This document shows, one piece after another, positions 16,315 through 23,908 of a DNA stretch of 64,000 nucleotides. Source of the stretch: Allomuricauda sp. (lineage in GTDB: Bacteria > Bacteroidota > Bacteroidia > Flavobacteriales > Flavobacteriaceae); the NCBI GenBank assembly GCA_017795045.1, contig CP051244.1, forward strand, positions 3,411,527-3,475,526, read 5' to 3'. The notes under the pieces were generated by a model. It did not search any database. It had not been told where the DNA came from and saw only the letters and a list, made by a program, of their open reading frames with translations. Position numbers and translations under genes: made by a program. Each line of letters begins with the position of its first letter. The first letter of the stretch is position 1.

Positions 16315-16494
16315 ATGACCACATTTTTTAGCCTTCTTCTTATTTTACTTGCCATTAATGCATTACTGTTGATTTTTAGTGTCAATGGAGGTCTGAACGA
16401 CCTTAGAAAACCCATTCAAAAAATTTCTGAGACATCCGTTAGAAAATTATTCCCAAGCGAGTCTCCCGAATCTGAATACAAGAAAGCGGTATAG
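16315..16494 (+). CDS. Small single-helix membrane protein
   Basis: 59 residues encoded between the two-helix protein and crcB. It starts MTTFFSLLLILLAINALLLI, one N-terminal membrane helix, followed by SVNGGLNDLRKPIQKISETS and an acidic/basic tail ending SEYKKAV. The stop is 15 bp before the crcB ATG, so cotranscription is likely. The amphipathic, evenly charged tail and normal codon use argue that it is real. No family recognised. Confidence 0.6.
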   Translation: MTTFFSLLLILLAINALLLIFSVNGGLNDLRKPIQKISETSVRKLFPSESPESEYKKAV

Positions 16495-16509
16495 TTTGTA
16501 CCTTTGGGT

Positions 16510-16884
16510 ATGAAACAGGCCATTCTTGTTTTTTTGGGTGGAGGGTTAGGCAGTGTTCTACGATATGCCATTTCAAAACCTCTGAATCCATTATCCCCAA
16601 ATTTTTTTCTGGGCACTTTTTTAGTCAATATAATAGGGTGTCTACTTATAGGACTTATCTTGGGTCTATCGGTCAGGGGCAACATTCTTTCCCAAAACAG
16701 CACCTTGTTTTTGGCTACGGGTTTCTGCGGAGGCTTCACTACTTTTTCCGCTTTTGCCTTTGAAAAGCATTTCCTTCTCAGAAACAGTGAGCTACTTCAT
16801 TTTTCCATTTATCTGATCTCTAGCATCACCGTAGGTATTTTGGCCGTTGTCCTAGGCCTATGGTTATCAAAATTGGGCGAGTAA
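16510..16884 (+). CDS. crcB: Fluoride channel CrcB/Fluc
   Basis: 124 residues from ATG 16510 (MKQAILVFLGGGLGSVLRY); a TTG two codons upstream is less likely. Four membrane helices are visible. Fluc signatures are GGGLGSVLRY (about 10-19), NFFLGTFLVNIIGC with the pore Asn, and GFCGGFTTFSAFAFE with the phenylalanine-box and central-sodium residues. The protein works as an antiparallel dimer that lets fluoride leave the cell. No fluoride riboswitch could be recognised in the short space upstream. Confidence 0.95.
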   Translation: MKQAILVFLGGGLGSVLRYAISKPLNPLSPNFFLGTFLVNIIGCLLIGLILGLSVRGNILSQNSTLFLATGFCGGFTTFSAFAFEKHFLLRNSELLHFSIYLISSITVGILAVVLGLWLSKLGE

Positions 16885-17041
16885 CCCATTCTCAATCACC
16901 TATCATTTATCATTACTTTTTGATAAAAACCACGCATTAGAACACTACTTGTCTGGTTTTTAACACACTAAGTCATTTTTTCTTCATTCCACATCCAAAG
17001 AAGACCATAGATATTCCACAAAAAATACATTTAAAATATCA

Positions 17042-17063
17042 TACCCTAAAAAAAATGGGGGTT
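17042..17063. promoter_or_regulatory. Candidate nitrogen-regulator dyad upstream of glnK
   Basis: A 22-bp site reading TACCC, then T, eight A, T and G, then GGGGT: TACCC-N11-GGGGT. The same arrangement occurs at 46753-46774 between the two glutamine synthetase genes. It ends 100 bp before the glnK ATG and 68 bp before a TAnnTTTG box; the corresponding distances at glnA are 112 and 67 bp. A second C-rich element (CCCTC at 17098) lies 56 bp from the site start, against 55 bp at glnA. Regulator unknown. Confidence 0.5.
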
Positions 17064-17130
17064 GTTTTTAAATTTTACTAAAAATTAGTCAATACCCCCC
17101 TCATAAAGAGTGGTCTTTTATCAATTAACA

Positions 17131-17138
17131 TATATTTG
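17131..17138 (+). promoter_or_regulatory. Candidate -7 box of the glnK promoter (TATATTTG)
   Basis: Matches the Bacteroidota -7 consensus TAnnTTTG. A transcript from here would have a leader of about 18-20 bases before ATG 17163. No clear -33 TTTG partner is seen, which fits an activator-dependent promoter. Confidence 0.35.
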
Positions 17139-17162
17139 GCAAATCAATTAACAGTTTTACTT

Positions 17163-17501
17163 ATGAAAAAAATCGAGGCGATTATTAGAAAATCAAAGTT
17201 TGATGAGGTCAAAAAAGCCCTTCATCAGATTGAGGTCAACTTCTTCAGTTACTGGGATGTAACGGGAGTAGGAAATGAAAAACAAGGTCATGTATACCGT
17301 GGAATATCTTATAGCACCAGCGATATCCAAAGAAGGTATTTGGTCATTGTGGTTTCAGATGATTTCTTGGAAAGAACCATCAATGTTCTATTGGACACCG
17401 CAAGCACAGGAAACGTGGGCGATGGAAAAATCTTTGTTTCCGATATGATCGAAGCATACAGAATACGGACCAAGGAAAGTGGTAGCGCAGGAATCAACTA
17501 A
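17163..17501 (+). CDS. P-II family nitrogen regulatory protein
   Basis: 112 residues from ATG 17163 (MKKIEAIIRKSKFDEV); a start at 17136 would add nine residues not seen in the family. The P-II core is complete: N-terminal strand, T-loop NEKQGHVYRGISY (38-50), B-loop GNVGDGKIFV (83-92) for ATP binding, and C-loop RIRTKESGSAGIN. Compared with E. coli GlnB (GHTELYRGAEY) the T-loop is two residues shorter (GHVYRGISY), but the Tyr that is uridylylated in proteobacteria is kept as Y50. GlnK-type proteins bind and shut AmtB when nitrogen is plentiful. The ammonium transporter follows after 33 bp. Confidence 0.93.
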   Translation: MKKIEAIIRKSKFDEVKKALHQIEVNFFSYWDVTGVGNEKQGHVYRGISYSTSDIQRRYLVIVVSDDFLERTINVLLDTASTGNVGDGKIFVSDMIEAYRIRTKESGSAGIN

Positions 17502-17534
17502 ACAAACAGCCAAAAACTCAAAAAAACTTAGATT

Positions 17535-18818
17535 ATGATTGTACAAGGACAAGAAGCGATAGATAAAGCTGTTGAAACGATCAATGGCGATATGGGCGCA
17601 TTATGGATAACGATAGCGGCCATTCTGGTATTTTTTATGCAGGCAGGGTTCACTTTGGTCGAAATCGGATTTACCCGCAGTAAGAACTCGGGCAACATTA
17701 TCATGAAGAACTTTATGGACCTTTCCGTTGGTTCCATTATGTTCTGGGCCGTTGGTTATGCCATTATGTATGGCAGCGATTTGGTAGGCGGTGGCTTTTT
17801 TAGATCCAGCCCTTCCGATCAAGGATACTTCTTTTTCAGTGCCACGGATTGGCACAACCTGTTCTTCCAGACCGTATTCTGCGCAACTGCCGCAACCATT
17901 GTTTCAGGAGCCATAGCGGGTAGGACCAAATTTTCAACCTACCTTATCTTTTCAGCCTTGCTTACCACTTTGATCTACCCTATTTCAGGTAGTTGGTATT
18001 GGCCCTTTGACGATGACGCATGGTTGAACACCGCAGGGTTCATTGATTTTGCAGGATCCTCCGTCGTTCATGCCGTTGGTGGTGCTGCCGCTTTGGTGGC
18101 CGCAATTCTAGTGGGTCCCAGGATCGGAAAATATGTAGATGGAAAAGCAAAAGTGATTGCAGGTCACAATATGGCTTTTGGCGCCCTTGGGGTATTTATC
18201 CTGTGGTTGGGGTGGTTTGGTTTTAATGGTGGTTCCCAATTGGCTTGGGGCGGCGACAATACGGTCAGCGCGGTCAGTGTGATCATCAACACCAATTTAG
18301 CTGCAGCCATTGGAGCCATTGGAGCCCTTTTCTTTACGTGGTTCAGGTATGGTAAAGCAGATATCTCCATGACCTTGAACGGTGCTTTGGCCGGCTTGGT
18401 GGGCATTACTGCAGGTTGCGGGGCCGTAAACACTTTTGGAGCATTGGCCATTGGACTTGTCTGTGGTATCGTAGTAGTATGCTCCATTGAATTTATCGAC
18501 AAAAGGTTAAAAATTGACGATCCCGTGGGTGCTATTTCCGTCCATGGTGTATGCGGCTTTTTGGGAACCGTGCTCGTAGGCCTTTTTGCCTTGGATGGTG
18601 GATTGCTTTACGGTGGTGGCGCCAAACTCCTTTGGGTACAGACCTATGGAACTCTATCCTATATCCTATGGTCCGCTTTAGCTTCCTTCATCATCTTGTT
18701 CATTTTGAAAAAGACCATGGGTCTAAGAGTTTCCGAAAAAGAGGAAATCGAAGGTTTGGACCTTCACGAACACGGAATGGAAGCCTATCCGGAGCATATT
18801 TCCTCCCAAAACAACTAA
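17535..18818 (+). CDS. amtB: Ammonium transporter
   Basis: 427 residues with eleven membrane helices expected of the Amt/Mep/Rh family. The two pore histidines are visible as H179 in SSVVHAVGG and H337 in ISVHGVCGFLGT, and the conserved block HNMAFGALGVFILWLGWFGFNGGS lies at about 211-234. It conducts ammonium into the cell. No cleaved signal peptide is obvious; the first helix starts near residue 22 after a hydrophilic lead. It is in an operon with the P-II gene and is closed by a strong terminator. Confidence 0.96.
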   Translation: MIVQGQEAIDKAVETINGDMGALWITIAAILVFFMQAGFTLVEIGFTRSKNSGNIIMKNFMDLSVGSIMFWAVGYAIMYGSDLVGGGFFRSSPSDQGYFFFSATDWHNLFFQTVFCATAATIVSGAIAGRTKFSTYLIFSALLTTLIYPISGSWYWPFDDDAWLNTAGFIDFAGSSVVHAVGGAAALVAAILVGPRIGKYVDGKAKVIAGHNMAFGALGVFILWLGWFGFNGGSQLAWGGDNTVSAVSVIINTNLAAAIGAIGALFFTWFRYGKADISMTLNGALAGLVGITAGCGAVNTFGALAIGLVCGIVVVCSIEFIDKRLKIDDPVGAISVHGVCGFLGTVLVGLFALDGGLLYGGGAKLLWVQTYGTLSYILWSALASFIILFILKKTMGLRVSEKEEIEGLDLHEHGMEAYPEHISSQNN

Positions 18819-18838
18819 ACTAACCTTTCCAAACTAAA

Positions 18839-18866
18839 AACGGAGCGTTTGGCAGAACGCTCCGTT
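18839..18866 (+). terminator. Rho-independent terminator after amtB
   Basis: Perfect 11-bp stem AACGGAGCGTT / AACGCTCCGTT with a 6-base loop, followed by TATATAATCTTTT. It ends glnK-amtB 20 bp past the stop; some readthrough into the porin gene is possible. Confidence 0.85.
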
Positions 18867-18940
18867 ATATAATCTTTTCAAACTAACTCTATTTACTAAC
18901 CGCATGTCCTTCCATGAAGGGCATCTAAATCGATTCCAAG

Positions 18941-19993
18941 ATGAAAAAGATTACGAATGCAAATTACGCAAAAAAAGTCGCTTTTCCAGCACTGGCGCTG
19001 ATTTCTATGGGACTGCTCGCCCAAGAAGAAGAAAAGCCAAAATTCAATTTTAGTGGGACTGCTGATGTGTATTACAGATCCAATATCACAGCTCCCAATG
19101 GCGAAGAAGCCATTGCCCCTGGATCCTCATTTGCCAACCTGGATGGCTTTGCCTTGGGCATGGCCAACCTTATTGGAACCTATGAAGGTGAAAAGGTGGG
19201 CTTTGTAGCCGATCTGGTATTTGGCCCTAGGGGGACGGACGCCACTTTCGCATCGCCCATGTATTCCGCAACAGGTGACATTGTAAACCAGTTGTATGTC
19301 TATTGGAATGTAAGCGAATCCATGACCCTTACCTTTGGTAATTTCAACACCTTTTTGGGATATGAGGTGATTTCCCCAGCGGCCAATTTCAATTACAGTA
19401 CCTCCTATTTGTTTTCCTACGGCCCTTTTAGCCATACCGGTTTAAAGGCCGATGTTGATTTGGGAAACGACTGGTCCGCCATGTTGGCCGTAATGAATCC
19501 AACCGATTTAACGGAACTGAACGGTACCGGGGATTATGCCGTAGGCGCCCAATTGGGATATTCGGGGCAATTCCTGAATTTCCTGTACAGTCAGGGTGGC
19601 TTTGAAGTGGATTACACCGGTGGTTTTGACCTTACCGAAGAGCTCTTTTTAGGCATCAATGCTGCCCATTTCAGTCAAGAGGACAACGGGGGCACCTTTA
19701 CCGGATTGGCGCTGTATCCACAGTACAAAACCTCAGAAACCTTTTCCGTGGGGCTTCGTGCCGAATATTTCATGGAAGGGGATTTCTTCGGGGCCATTGG
19801 CGATCAATTCGATGCCGACGGTGATGCCAGTGTATTTGCCTTGACATTTACGGGAAGTGCAACCATTGGGGATTTGATCTTAAAACCGGAAATTCGCTTA
19901 GATAGTGCCTCTGAAGATGTTTTTTTGGATAATGACAGGGATCCAACGGCCAGTTTGGCGTCGGTCCTGATTGCAGCAATATATTCTTTTTAA
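18941..19993 (+). CDS. Outer-membrane beta-barrel porin, BBP2-like
   Basis: 350 residues. A signal peptide (about 1-27, ...ALALISMGLLAQ) precedes an acidic linker and a barrel of alternating strands beginning FNFSGTADVYYRSNI and closing with the aromatic-ended strand SVLIAAIYSF. The strand pattern, GGFDLTEELFLGINAAHFS and LFSYGPFSHTGLKADVDLG, is that of the putative Bbp2 beta-barrel family. These porins often lie next to amtB genes in Bacteroidota, so diffusion of ammonium or small nitrogen compounds is a reasonable but unproven role. Confidence 0.85.
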   Translation: MKKITNANYAKKVAFPALALISMGLLAQEEEKPKFNFSGTADVYYRSNITAPNGEEAIAPGSSFANLDGFALGMANLIGTYEGEKVGFVADLVFGPRGTDATFASPMYSATGDIVNQLYVYWNVSESMTLTFGNFNTFLGYEVISPAANFNYSTSYLFSYGPFSHTGLKADVDLGNDWSAMLAVMNPTDLTELNGTGDYAVGAQLGYSGQFLNFLYSQGGFEVDYTGGFDLTEELFLGINAAHFSQEDNGGTFTGLALYPQYKTSETFSVGLRAEYFMEGDFFGAIGDQFDADGDASVFALTFTGSATIGDLILKPEIRLDSASEDVFLDNDRDPTASLASVLIAAIYSF

Positions 19994-20032
19994 TCCCAAG
20001 GAATATCTTTTGTTTCAATACAAAACGACTTT

Positions 20033-20671
20033 TTAGTCTTCATTGAAATCTTTCACTCCTGCCCTCACTTTAGTTCTCAAATAATTTTGCCTCGGCACTA
20101 GAGGGCAGGAGTATTTTTTGTTATACACGCAATAGGGGTTATACGCCTTATTGAAGTCGATTACCAAGGTATCCCCCTCAGGAATGGATAAATCTATGTA
20201 TCTACCACCACCGTAGGTTTCCTCTCCATTAGTGTCATCCAAAAAAGGAAGGAACAGATAATCCTCATACCCTTCTTCCCCTACCAGGTCCAAACTTCGA
20301 TAGACCTCCAGTTTATGCTCTTCCCCATTTAGGCGGAAATGTGCAATCCCATACACCACTTCCCTACTTTTCCTATCCGTGGTGGTGGGCAATAAAAATG
20401 GAACAGCGTCCGGGGTAAGCACCAATTTGGCGTTGACCACATAAGTGGTATCCGGACCATAAAAATCCAATCCGGTAAAATCTTTGCGATATTTGTCTGG
20501 CAAAGGCGAAGTTTCAGGATCCCTGAAACTTTCGTTCGTCTCTTTCTGATAGTTTAAAATAGCTGCCAACATGGATGAATCAGGGGAGGCAACTTTGACA
20601 TCATCATGATATTTTTTACCTCTTCCGCAGGCCATCAACAAGACCATAAAAACCACAAAAGAATATTTCAT
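20033..20671 (-). CDS. DUF1684 lipoprotein
   Basis: 212 residues. The N-terminus is a lipoprotein signal with lipobox LLMAC (Cys15). The DUF1684 domain follows, with KDFTGLDFYGPD, a tetrad-like LPTTTDRKSREVVYGIAHFRLNGEEHKLEVY-type core and the signature GGGRYIDLSIPEGDTLVIDFNKAYNPYCVYNKKYSCPLVPRQNYL split over two strands, which includes two Cys. Function is unknown. It is divergent from the DJ-1-like lipoprotein gene with 59 bp between the start codons. Confidence 0.88.
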   Translation of the reverse strand: MKYSFVVFMVLLMACGRGKKYHDDVKVASPDSSMLAAILNYQKETNESFRDPETSPLPDKYRKDFTGLDFYGPDTTYVVNAKLVLTPDAVPFLLPTTTDRKSREVVYGIAHFRLNGEEHKLEVYRSLDLVGEEGYEDYLFLPFLDDTNGEETYGGGRYIDLSIPEGDTLVIDFNKAYNPYCVYNKKYSCPLVPRQNYLRTKVRAGVKDFNED

Positions 20672-20730
20672 GTGTATAATTTTATTACAAAAGTAGCGGA
20701 AATGATTCTTAATGCTACCTTAGTGGCACT

Positions 20731-21471
20731 ATGATAAAAAAAGTGTTCTGTTTTGCGACAATCATTTTTCTGACAGCCTGTGCAGATAAGAAATCCGAAG
20801 GAAAAAACGATCCTGATACCCATAGACAACTGCCCGTCTTAAAGCCTAATCGATACAATGTGGCATTCTTGATCATGGACGGGGTGTACAACACCGAGTT
20901 TACAGCGCCTTATGACATCTTTCAACATACCCAGTTCAGAAAGGGCGTCAAGGCCATGAACACCTTCAGTGTGGCCAATACTTTGGAACCCATTACTTCA
21001 TTTGAGGGCATACGCATACTCCCGGATTTTGATTACACCCGGGACTCCATTCCCAAAATCGATATTTTGGTCGTACCCAGTGCCGAACATCATTTGGACA
21101 CCGACCTACAGGACACCACCATGCTGAATTTTGTGAGCAAGGTGAGCAAGGAAGCGCTTTTTGTAACCTCACATTGCGACGGGGCTTTTGTGTTGGCCAA
21201 ATCGGGGATTTTGGACAGCGTGGCTTCCACCACTTTTCCCAGCGATATAGAAAAATACAGGGAAATGTTTCCACATCTTAAGGTAAAGGACAGTGTTTTG
21301 TTTGTTCATGACGGAAAATTCATCACCTCGGCGGGCGGGGCAAAAAGTTTTGAAGCCGCCTTGTACCTATGTGAATATCTTTATGGAAAAGAAATTGCGG
21401 AATCCATTGCAGGCGGATTGGTCATTGACTGGAACCTTGACACCGTACCAAAGTCTATTCCTCCTCAATAG
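20731..21471 (+). CDS. Exported DJ-1/PfpI-family lipoprotein
   Basis: 246 residues with a lipobox LTAC (Cys17) and a linker, then a DJ-1/PfpI domain (about 42-240). The nucleophile-elbow cysteine is C149 in VTSHCDGAFVLAKSG, and E56 in YNTEFTAPYDIF occupies the usual partner position. Members act as amidases, glyoxalases, isonitrile hydratases or redox sensors; most are cytoplasmic, so a lipid-anchored form is somewhat unusual and reminiscent of the sensor part of GlxA-type regulators. Its last 17 bp overlap the 3' end of the convergent gene. Confidence 0.88.
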   Translation: MIKKVFCFATIIFLTACADKKSEGKNDPDTHRQLPVLKPNRYNVAFLIMDGVYNTEFTAPYDIFQHTQFRKGVKAMNTFSVANTLEPITSFEGIRILPDFDYTRDSIPKIDILVVPSAEHHLDTDLQDTTMLNFVSKVSKEALFVTSHCDGAFVLAKSGILDSVASTTFPSDIEKYREMFPHLKVKDSVLFVHDGKFITSAGGAKSFEAALYLCEYLYGKEIAESIAGGLVIDWNLDTVPKSIPPQ

Positions 21472-22873
21472 TATCGTACAGGGCATCCTTTAAATATTTG
21501 GACACCAATGTATTGAATTCCGGGGTGATTCGAAATAATGCCGTATGCTCCAAACCGTACAACCTATCCTTGTCCTTGAAACCTTTCTTTAAGGCCTCTT
21601 CCAAATAGAACAAAGCAGTACCAAAATCCTCGTTTTTGGCACTCAAGGAGACGGTTTTCAGGTAAAAATCAAAGTTTTCCGGCTCCAATAAGGTCTTCAA
21701 CATATACAAGAATGCAAGGGCATCTTCATCTACCATCTCATTGGATAGCACCATTTGGATATTGTCAGCCGCCAGTGCATTTACAAATCCCAATAAGCGA
21801 TTACCCATTTCCACTTCAAAGATATTAGCACTGGAAACGAACTTATTTATTTCGGTCATTTGATAGTTCCACCAACCCAAATTATTAAAGTTATAGGTTA
21901 GCATATCCTCCTCCATATAATATTGGTAGTCTTGTTTGAGCAACGACTCCTTCAGGAAGGCTGCCTGCTCTTCCCGTCTCATGGCCCTAAACTGCTTATT
22001 TCTCCTCAATTCTTTCTGTACCAATCGCAAGGAATCCAAATTTTTATGGGCACCGTACATACTCATCATTTCTCCCAAATACTGTTCGGCCCAAATAAAT
22101 TTTCCGGAATTTTTTAGGGTATTGACCTTTTCAAGGTCTTCTTTGAATGCATTCTCAACATAAGCTGAATCCTTTGGTATCCATTTTCTTCCCATGGCCT
22201 GGAGTGTGAACAACTGCATTCCTTTACTGAGGTAGTCGTTGGTGGGCCATTCATTGCTTCCGTCAAATAGCAGGATATGGTTCGGAAACTTATAGGTATC
22301 CAACAGCTTTTCATCCGCCAGCAATGTGGGATAGTTATAGTTGTTTCTATTGACCATTCCAATAAAATGGAAAGACTGCCTACTACTCAACAATTCCGTA
22401 TTGGCCAAGGAAGCACTTATGGTCATGACCCCTTTTATTCCTTTGATGAAGGTAGGTGTCAAGCTTGCAAAGCGCCCTCCAGAAGCAGTTCCCGCCGTAT
22501 AAATTCTTTCATTTTTAATGGGCAGCATTCCCACAACACTCTCAATGGTCCCCAAGGTGGTTACCATATTGTTGGTGATTGAAACGCTGTCCAAAACCTT
22601 GGGGGCGGCCAATACGTAACCTTCCTTTTCCGCAGATATCAAAAACATGGACAAGGCCTGCCTCTCTTTCCCTTCCATATCAAAAACCACTAGCAATGGC
22701 CACTGCCTATCCGTGGTAAAATTGGAAGGTAGAAATAATGAAAAAGTGCTTGAAAGGGAGTCGTTGACGGGTAAGTTTTCTATAATTTCCCCTTTTTTTA
22801 AGGTTATCTTTTGTGCTGATGCGGACATCGAACAAATCACCGAAAGAAAAACTAATGCGTATGTTTTTTTCAT
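21455..22873 (-). CDS. Secreted protein with an alpha/beta-hydrolase-like N-terminal half
   Basis: 472 residues with a signal peptide (about 1-20). The first half resembles esterase/PHB-depolymerase-like folds: SLFLPSNFTTDRQWPLLVVFDMEG, then a nucleophile-elbow-like AGTASGGRFAS (about residue 130) in which the first Gly of GxSxG is Thr. The second half is helical with repeat-like segments and ends in a TPR-like ALFYLEEALKKGFKDKDRL. The catalytic acid and His are not obvious, so activity is uncertain. It is convergent with and overlaps the DJ-1-like gene by 17 bp. Confidence 0.75.
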   Translation of the reverse strand: MKKTYALVFLSVICSMSASAQKITLKKGEIIENLPVNDSLSSTFSLFLPSNFTTDRQWPLLVVFDMEGKERQALSMFLISAEKEGYVLAAPKVLDSVSITNNMVTTLGTIESVVGMLPIKNERIYTAGTASGGRFASLTPTFIKGIKGVMTISASLANTELLSSRQSFHFIGMVNRNNYNYPTLLADEKLLDTYKFPNHILLFDGSNEWPTNDYLSKGMQLFTLQAMGRKWIPKDSAYVENAFKEDLEKVNTLKNSGKFIWAEQYLGEMMSMYGAHKNLDSLRLVQKELRRNKQFRAMRREEQAAFLKESLLKQDYQYYMEEDMLTYNFNNLGWWNYQMTEINKFVSSANIFEVEMGNRLLGFVNALAADNIQMVLSNEMVDEDALAFLYMLKTLLEPENFDFYLKTVSLSAKNEDFGTALFYLEEALKKGFKDKDRLYGLEHTALFRITPEFNTLVSKYLKDALYDTIEEE

Positions 22874-22922
22874 AGTTCTATTGCAACAAAAATCTAGCCA
22901 AAAAAGAACTTAGCAACAAATT

Positions 22923-23375
22923 TCACTTTTTTGCCTTGGCATTCTTTATAGGGGCATGGGCCACTATGTTGGACAATACAATATGGGTCCTACATTCCCC
23001 ATATACAATCAGTTCGTCAATAAACTTTTCCAAATGGGCCTGATCTTTCAGCACCACTTCCATGATGATGTTTTCATTTCCTGTGATGCGGTAACAATTG
23101 ACCACTTCCTGAAAGGACTTCACCTTGTCCAAAAAGGGTTTTAGCTTACCCATAAAAGCTCTTAACATAATGATGGCCTTGAGCTGATGGCCGGCCAATA
23201 CGTAGGAAATATTGGCCCCATATCCTTCAATGATTCCCAAGTCTTCCATTTTCTTGACCCGTTCTGCCACTGCGGGCGGCGTAAGCCCTACTTTACGGCC
23301 AATATTGGCAAAAGATTCCCTTGCATTGCGCTGCAAATGCCCTAATATTTGCCAATTAAGCTCATCTATCTTCAT
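22923..23375 (-). CDS. Lrp/AsnC-family transcriptional regulator
   Basis: 150 residues: an N-terminal winged HTH (about 3-60, DELNWQILGHLQRNARESFANIGRKVGLTPPAVAERVKKME) and a C-terminal RAM/ActD ligand-binding domain (about 65-145) with the family turn NCYRITGNENIIMEVVLKDQAHLEKFIDEL. Such proteins sense amino acids or related metabolites as octamers. The target is unknown; divergence from a small helical-protein gene offers no hint. Confidence 0.93.
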   Translation of the reverse strand: MKIDELNWQILGHLQRNARESFANIGRKVGLTPPAVAERVKKMEDLGIIEGYGANISYVLAGHQLKAIIMLRAFMGKLKPFLDKVKSFQEVVNCYRITGNENIIMEVVLKDQAHLEKFIDELIVYGECRTHIVLSNIVAHAPIKNAKAKK

Positions 23376-23498
23376 ATATTAAGAAAAAAGCCTATTAAAT
23401 TTTATATTTAAAGGTAGAATTTGTTTTTCTCTTTTGAAAATAAAGTCGTGATTTTTAATTCGTGCGTAATTTTATAAGACAAAATTGCTTTGAAAACC

Positions 23499-23900
23499 AT
23501 GGAGAGAAGTTCTCTTAATTCTTTGGGTGTATACCGCAAATCTTTGGCCTTGCGCGATTTGAGCGAGGCCGTAGCTTCCTATTTTTCCTACAATAAAGAG
23601 ATTCTGTCATTACGCAAGATTGACAATTTCCGGGATGACATCTCCCAATCCCTTAAAAATGATGCCCTTCTCATAACCCGAGAAGTAGAACAGGCTGCCT
23701 TGAGCAACTCGTATTCCGTTCGGATGCGCAGTTTAAACTACATCAACATCATGACCCGAAACATTTTGGCCTATTGCAACGGCTTGGAGCGTGACGGGGT
23801 CAAGGAAAAGGAGTACCTCAACCTACTTCGAAAGGAAATCAAGATTTTTAGGGCTTCCTTTAAAAAATGGAGAAGGTCTTTCCATAACCGGAACGACTAA
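23499..23900 (+). CDS. Helical protein of unknown function, possibly a four-helix bundle
   Basis: 133 residues from ATG 23499 (MERSSLNSLGVYRKSLALRDL); a TTG three codons earlier is possible. It is highly charged and predicted almost fully helical, with four segments near 12-30, 40-62, 70-95 and 105-128, and a strongly basic tail (FKKWRRSFHNRND). The spacing recalls the four-helix-bundle (S23/Avd-like) group, but I see no diagnostic motif. Its stop is 8 bp from the convergent icmF stop. Confidence 0.65.
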   Translation: MERSSLNSLGVYRKSLALRDLSEAVASYFSYNKEILSLRKIDNFRDDISQSLKNDALLITREVEQAALSNSYSVRMRSLNYINIMTRNILAYCNGLERDGVKEKEYLNLLRKEIKIFRASFKKWRRSFHNRND

Positions 23901-23908
23901 CCCCTCTT

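Noticed and set aside
16885-17162. Riboswitch search upstream of glnK and crcB
   Set aside because: No recognisable fluoride or glutamine riboswitch core; only the TACCC dyad and a TAnnTTTG box stand out.
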